Below the pieces are notes generated by a model. The model worked only from the letters and a program-made list of their open reading frames with translations, did not search any database and was not told the DNA's origin. A program made the position numbers and the translations under genes. From positions 20,990 through 29,834 of the forward strand of contig DKKK01000214.1 of assembly GCA_002455215.1 (NCBI GenBank): a stretch of 8,845 bases of DNA, in the 5' to 3' direction. The first letter of the stretch is position 1. Each line of letters begins with the position of its first letter. This stretch comes from Anaerolineales bacterium UBA6668. GTDB lineage: Bacteria; Chloroflexota; Anaerolineae; Anaerolineales; UBA6668. Positions 7,701 to 8,845 of this stretch are shown here, piece after piece.

Positions 7701-8781
7701 CGGTCAGCAAAATTTCACCCCAATTCGCCGCTTGTAGTAGCCTTGCCGCCAAATTCACCGCCGACCCATAGCAGGTGTATTCTTGTGCAAGCGCACTCCC
7801 GACAAAGCCAGCATACACCAACCCCACATTCACGCCGGCTCGCAAGGCAGTTGGGGCAAAATGGGAGCGAAGCCCGTGTAAAAATTGAAGCGCATTGCGC
7901 GTGTCGTGTTCGTGGCTGGTGGGTGCTCCCCAAAATAGCAAACAGCTAATGGCAGAGTCGGCGGCGTGCATCTGCCAACAACGGCACAAAAAGCCATCGG
8001 ATTGGTTCAGCCCGGCAAAAAGCGCGTGCCACGGGATGGGCATGCCCGGCTGAAAGCTGAGAAATACGCTAACCACCCGGCGGAACTCGCCTTTTTGGGA
8101 AAGAGAAAAACGCGTTGTGGGGAAAAATTCGGGCTGGCAAAGATAGGGCGGTGCGGGCGTGGCAGGGGGTGGGCACGGGTTGGCTTGCTCCAACTTGCCG
8201 TGTGCATCCAGTTTGGCGCAACCCTCCGGCAATTGCGCGGCAAACGCCCTACTCAGGTGAATTTCACCCACCTGACTTTGCGCTTCCAGTTCCCAAGCCT
8301 GTTGCGCCAACTCACCCCCGCTGAAAAAACAAGCACTTTGGGCGAGCGTGCTGTGGGTTGGGGCGCGGAATACCTGCCGTGTCAACTCGCCATACACCAA
8401 CACAATCTTGGCATCAAAAACAAATTCGCCCCATGCCGTGCGGTGGCTGGCATTTTGTTCAAACCAACCCTGTAACCGCACTGCGGCAAATAGCGCGTGG
8501 TGAGCGGTGACATCGGCGTGATACGGGAAGAACGCCCGCACCGCATCCCCGGCAAAGCCTTCAATCTCTCCGCCATAGTGCTGTAAAATGGCGAGTACCG
8601 GCTCAAAAATCGCATCCAGCACACTGGCAAGGCTTTCTGCACCGGCGGTGCCGTGTTTTTGCAATTGATTGGTGAGCAGAGTGAAACCAGAAATATCCAG
8701 CAACAGATACGCGCCCGTCAGTGTGGTTGGCAAAGCCTGAAAGGTTGCCCAAGAGGGGGTTAGTGCCGGTACGAAAAGCAT
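4744..8781 (-). CDS. sAC/ADCY10-like protein: two class III cyclase domains, STAND-type ATPase and TPR repeats
   Basis: Predicted cytoplasmic class III nucleotide cyclase of 1345 residues, with the same domain order as mammalian soluble adenylyl cyclase. Cyclase domain C1 (about 22-185) has DISGFT (Asp29) and GFAGDAV (Asp79), the two metal-binding aspartates. Domain C2 (about 233-393) lacks the first metal aspartate (VSVFLSF) but keeps EYTCYGSAVNLAARL, giving Thr336, Asn343 and Arg347. One composite active site is therefore plausible. An AAA_16-like ATPase follows: Walker A GAAGIGKS (439-446), Walker B VVVFEDVHWLD (563-573) and CTSR (596-599). FKHSLLRDAAYAM (762-774) is typical of this family. 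TPR-like repeats run from about 805 to 1290, for example DFQEAIRYSQQAL and DFATAKQMTQKAI. The product would be cAMP if active, but the adenine-selecting lysine seems absent. The start is the first ATG after an in-frame TAG at 8806-8808; no clear ribosome binding site is seen. It is the upstream gene of a same-strand pair with the BTAD regulator. The domain assignment is secure; enzymatic activity is not. Confidence 0.9.
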   Translation of the reverse strand: MLFVPALTPSWATFQALPTTLTGAYLLLDISGFTLLTNQLQKHGTAGAESLASVLDAIFEPVLAILQHYGGEIEGFAGDAVRAFFPYHADVTAHHALFAAVRLQGWFEQNASHRTAWGEFVFDAKIVLVYGELTRQVFRAPTHSTLAQSACFFSGGELAQQAWELEAQSQVGEIHLSRAFAAQLPEGCAKLDAHGKLEQANPCPPPATPAPPYLCQPEFFPTTRFSLSQKGEFRRVVSVFLSFQPGMPIPWHALFAGLNQSDGFLCRCWQMHAADSAISCLLFWGAPTSHEHDTRNALQFLHGLRSHFAPTALRAGVNVGLVYAGFVGSALAQEYTCYGSAVNLAARLLQAANWGEILLTEEATRAVSGQFHSLPDRWLKPKGWQKPMQVWRLGELAGMRPTPAYLTAWQGRSQELRQIQDWLSPLAQHQPAGLIRIEGAAGIGKSRLLEEIRRQAGDATTWWYFFADEVQQSQPLYPLAKGLGEILQIPFQTSMEQIAPTVQAFLASYPQFEPALTPYLTALLGGTVQEPAFASLPAEIRFQNLLGGLKALFKAESQKQALVVVFEDVHWLDSESGLFLQRLLRNLQDCPIAVVCTSRVSRAFELANDLPQHILSLEMLPPAEIEQLASQLLSPSAPIRIGKRLQAMLEERANGNPFLAEQVLFYLQELNCLRVENQQVELTAQVESLPPKVQTMLVARIDRLSQRVREVVQTASIIGREFRLAILQGVFDQTRQESILPEVQNAEQAEIWWQAQNLFYLFKHSLLRDAAYAMQLHQQRRAMHRLVAETLEKSSALQLAQAAGEIAHHFEQAQVWQSARKYLQLAGDTARDAFQNESAVQFYRRWLAVPTVPDPAPAWQIQMSLGEIGLRTNQKPLTLESLQAALELATTSENLTWQAETYEQIANAQLEFSDYNQTAYAAQQARQRYVQIQHPIGVARAGVLLAMTHGYTQNIDAAIEMIQMEMERLRQLSAERDLALMQRQIAALYDAQGKSNLASEISDESLAYFQKTDDRFQIMLALHAKAQIHHHIGDLEHSVLRYEEIIRLASELGALRYQAGAQLEITGLLIQQGVVERAWQNCLSAEQIFRELGAYHQQASALNALGMLCAMRGDMLNAKHYFVQTKDIFERLNLLPALCTILANLGRLASESGDFQEAIRYSQQALSTSQKINSLIGQARALKALGIAYSAQKMYPSALESFDASIQLYEELQDNMRADAWLKKGETLLAMGDFATAKQMTQKAIDLAEQYKFFQVLPSAQIAHALVLAGLGDVTTARNHLLEYSQLPDFSPEEVWYALWRVSGEKEHALQAQSALHPLVADNPAPKWLYRKNLAEIEAFLANAV

Positions 8782-8845
8782 GGTTTCATTTTGGCATAAG
8801 TGACCCTACGCCGCAAGCGGGAGTAACGTGGAATCGGACGGTTTT

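Noticed and set aside
7185..7949. 254-codon plus-strand open frame
   Set aside because: It lies antisense to the C2 and ATPase coding region (LVRIEG-type and cyclase motifs on the other strand). Its translation has low-complexity Pro/Ala/Ser/Arg content and no recognisable domain.
8811..8820. CCGC-AA-GCGG inverted repeat upstream of the cyclase-like gene
   Set aside because: Arms of only four bases, with no -10/-35 pair nearby that I can support; likely chance.
1..8845. CRISPR array, tRNA/rRNA genes, insertion sequence or prophage genes
   Set aside because: No spaced direct repeats, no tRNA- or rRNA-like sequence, and no transposase or integrase motifs were found; the window is filled by three large genes.

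Overview
The window looks like chromosomal DNA from a bacterium with mid-range G+C. Chloroflexota (Anaerolineae-like) is my best guess. It rests on a lipoprotein serine protease with a long Pro/Thr linker and two very large multidomain STAND-type signalling proteins. This is inferred from protein style only; there is no rRNA or other marker gene here.

Layout. A plus-strand gene (57-1679) encodes a secreted, lipid-anchored HtrA-like protease with a PDZ domain and an extra C-terminal domain. It converges on two minus-strand genes, and a strong hairpin at 1700-1731 lies between the converging ends. The minus-strand genes, in order of transcription, are a 1345-residue protein (8781-4744) and a 931-residue protein (4641-1846). 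The first has two cyclase domains, an ATPase and TPRs, built like the soluble adenylyl cyclase sAC/ADCY10. The second is a SARP/BTAD-type transcription regulator with an NB-ARC-like ATPase and C-terminal TPRs. The 102-base gap between them contains a near-consensus -10 box very close to the regulator's start codon, plus two inverted repeats, so the regulator probably has its own promoter.

How the genes may work together. The two minus-strand proteins share one plan: an N-terminal output module (nucleotide cyclase or DNA-binding domain), a central P-loop switch ATPase, and a C-terminal TPR sensor or scaffold. Their adjacency suggests a signalling locus, but nothing in the sequence proves that they act together or with the protease.

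Most notable observation. The two cyclase domains of the 1345-residue protein appear to split one active site exactly as in sAC: the metal aspartates are only in the first domain, and the Thr/Asn/Arg set is only in the second. The residues that bind bicarbonate in sAC, and the adenine-contacting lysine, do not appear to be conserved.
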